DNA from: an uncultured Gemmatimonadota bacterium
GTDB taxonomy: Bacteria > Gemmatimonadota > Gemmatimonadetes > Gemmatimonadales > Gemmatimonadaceae
Direction: 5' to 3'
Length of the DNA: 22,780 nt
Assembly (NCBI GenBank): GCA_946479895.1
Contig: CAMLHT010000025.1
Location: 1 to 22,780 of the forward strand
Shown here piece after piece: positions 22,622 through 22,780 of the stretch (the stretch's first letter is position 1; the number at the start of each line of letters is the position of its first letter). A program made the position numbers and the translations under genes. The notes below the pieces were generated by a model. That model worked only from the letters and a program-made list of their open reading frames with translations. It searched no databases and had not been told where the DNA came from.

Positions 22622-22780
22622 CTAGGCCGCAATACGTAGAGCGACAGCCGTGTATCGCCCGGGAGATTCGCGCTCGACGGTAGAGCGCACATCAACGCTA
22701 CCCGCGGAATCGATGACTTCAATCACGACTGCGAAGCGCTGCTCGAAGTTCTCGGGCAGGTCTCCTCGGGTCATCAGGCG
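22622..22780 (-). CDS. Unknown protein, C-terminal 53 codons at window edge
   Basis: A minus-strand frame is open from the right edge to a TAG at 22622-22624 and reads RLMTRGDLPENFEQRF, then AVVIEVIDSAGSVDVRSTVER and a final YTAVALRIAA. The alternation of hydrophobic residues suggests a beta-rich C-terminal domain, and codon use looks coding. I do not recognise the family. It may start at ATG 22774 as a 50-residue protein, or be the tail of a larger gene. Confidence 0.5.
   Translation of the reverse strand, partial: RLMTRGDLPENFEQRFAVVIEVIDSAGSVDVRSTVERESPGRYTAVALRIAA

Noticed and set aside
22323..22625. 100-codon + strand frame near the right edge
   Set aside because: No domain, weak start context and overlap with the end of a better minus-strand frame.
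1..22780. CRISPR arrays, prophage genes, toxin-antitoxin or restriction systems
   Set aside because: No regularly spaced repeats and no cas, phage, toxin-antitoxin or restriction family was recognised anywhere in the window.

Overview
This is a high-GC bacterial window. A nearly complete type II secretion system (T2SS) shows it comes from a diderm. High GC, tandem universal stress proteins and a T2SS whose GspL/GspM resemble PilMN/PilO would fit an uncultivated soil or sediment lineage such as Gemmatimonadota, Methylomirabilota/Rokubacteria or a delta-proteobacterial relative. The sequence alone does not settle which.

Left part (1-2780): two tandem universal stress proteins on the + strand, the first cut by the window edge behind a 14-C run. 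They face a minus-strand protein that joins a CBS domain to a ribosome hibernation (HPF/RaiA) domain. Next to it is a decayed dihydrofolate-reductase-like fragment.

Middle (2965-13792): a T2SS locus. On the minus strand the order of transcription is gspJ-I-K-L-M-C-D-E-F-G, most junctions being 4-base start/stop overlaps. gspH sits alone on the + strand and converges on gspG. About 20 bases upstream of gspJ, on the same strand, is a Tat-exported ferritin-like protein that may head the operon. No prepilin peptidase (gspO) is in the window.

Right-centre (13793-16931): a 294-base region with a 13-base perfect dyad separates the ferritin-like gene from a divergent LysR regulator. A class A FAD aromatic hydroxylase converges on lysR. 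It is preceded by a tiny overlapping ORF that looks like the first ~29 residues of an ECF sigma factor.

Right part (17007-22780): two copies of a 104-base element in direct orientation, exactly 5170 bases apart. Each has a tRNA-like 3' half (GAT anticodon loop, variable loop, T arm, acceptor 3' strand, but no 5' half) followed by a 14-bp terminator-like hairpin. One stem pair differs as C-G versus T-A between copies, which suggests the hairpin is maintained. Between them lie a PhzF-family isomerase, an IS30 transposase remnant, a class I methyltransferase with a small membrane protein, an HD-domain remnant, a secreted cupin and a zinc-free quinone reductase. This segment looks like accessory, decayed DNA. 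A partial unknown minus-strand gene runs off the right edge. The repeated tRNA-half/hairpin element is the best candidate for something undescribed.
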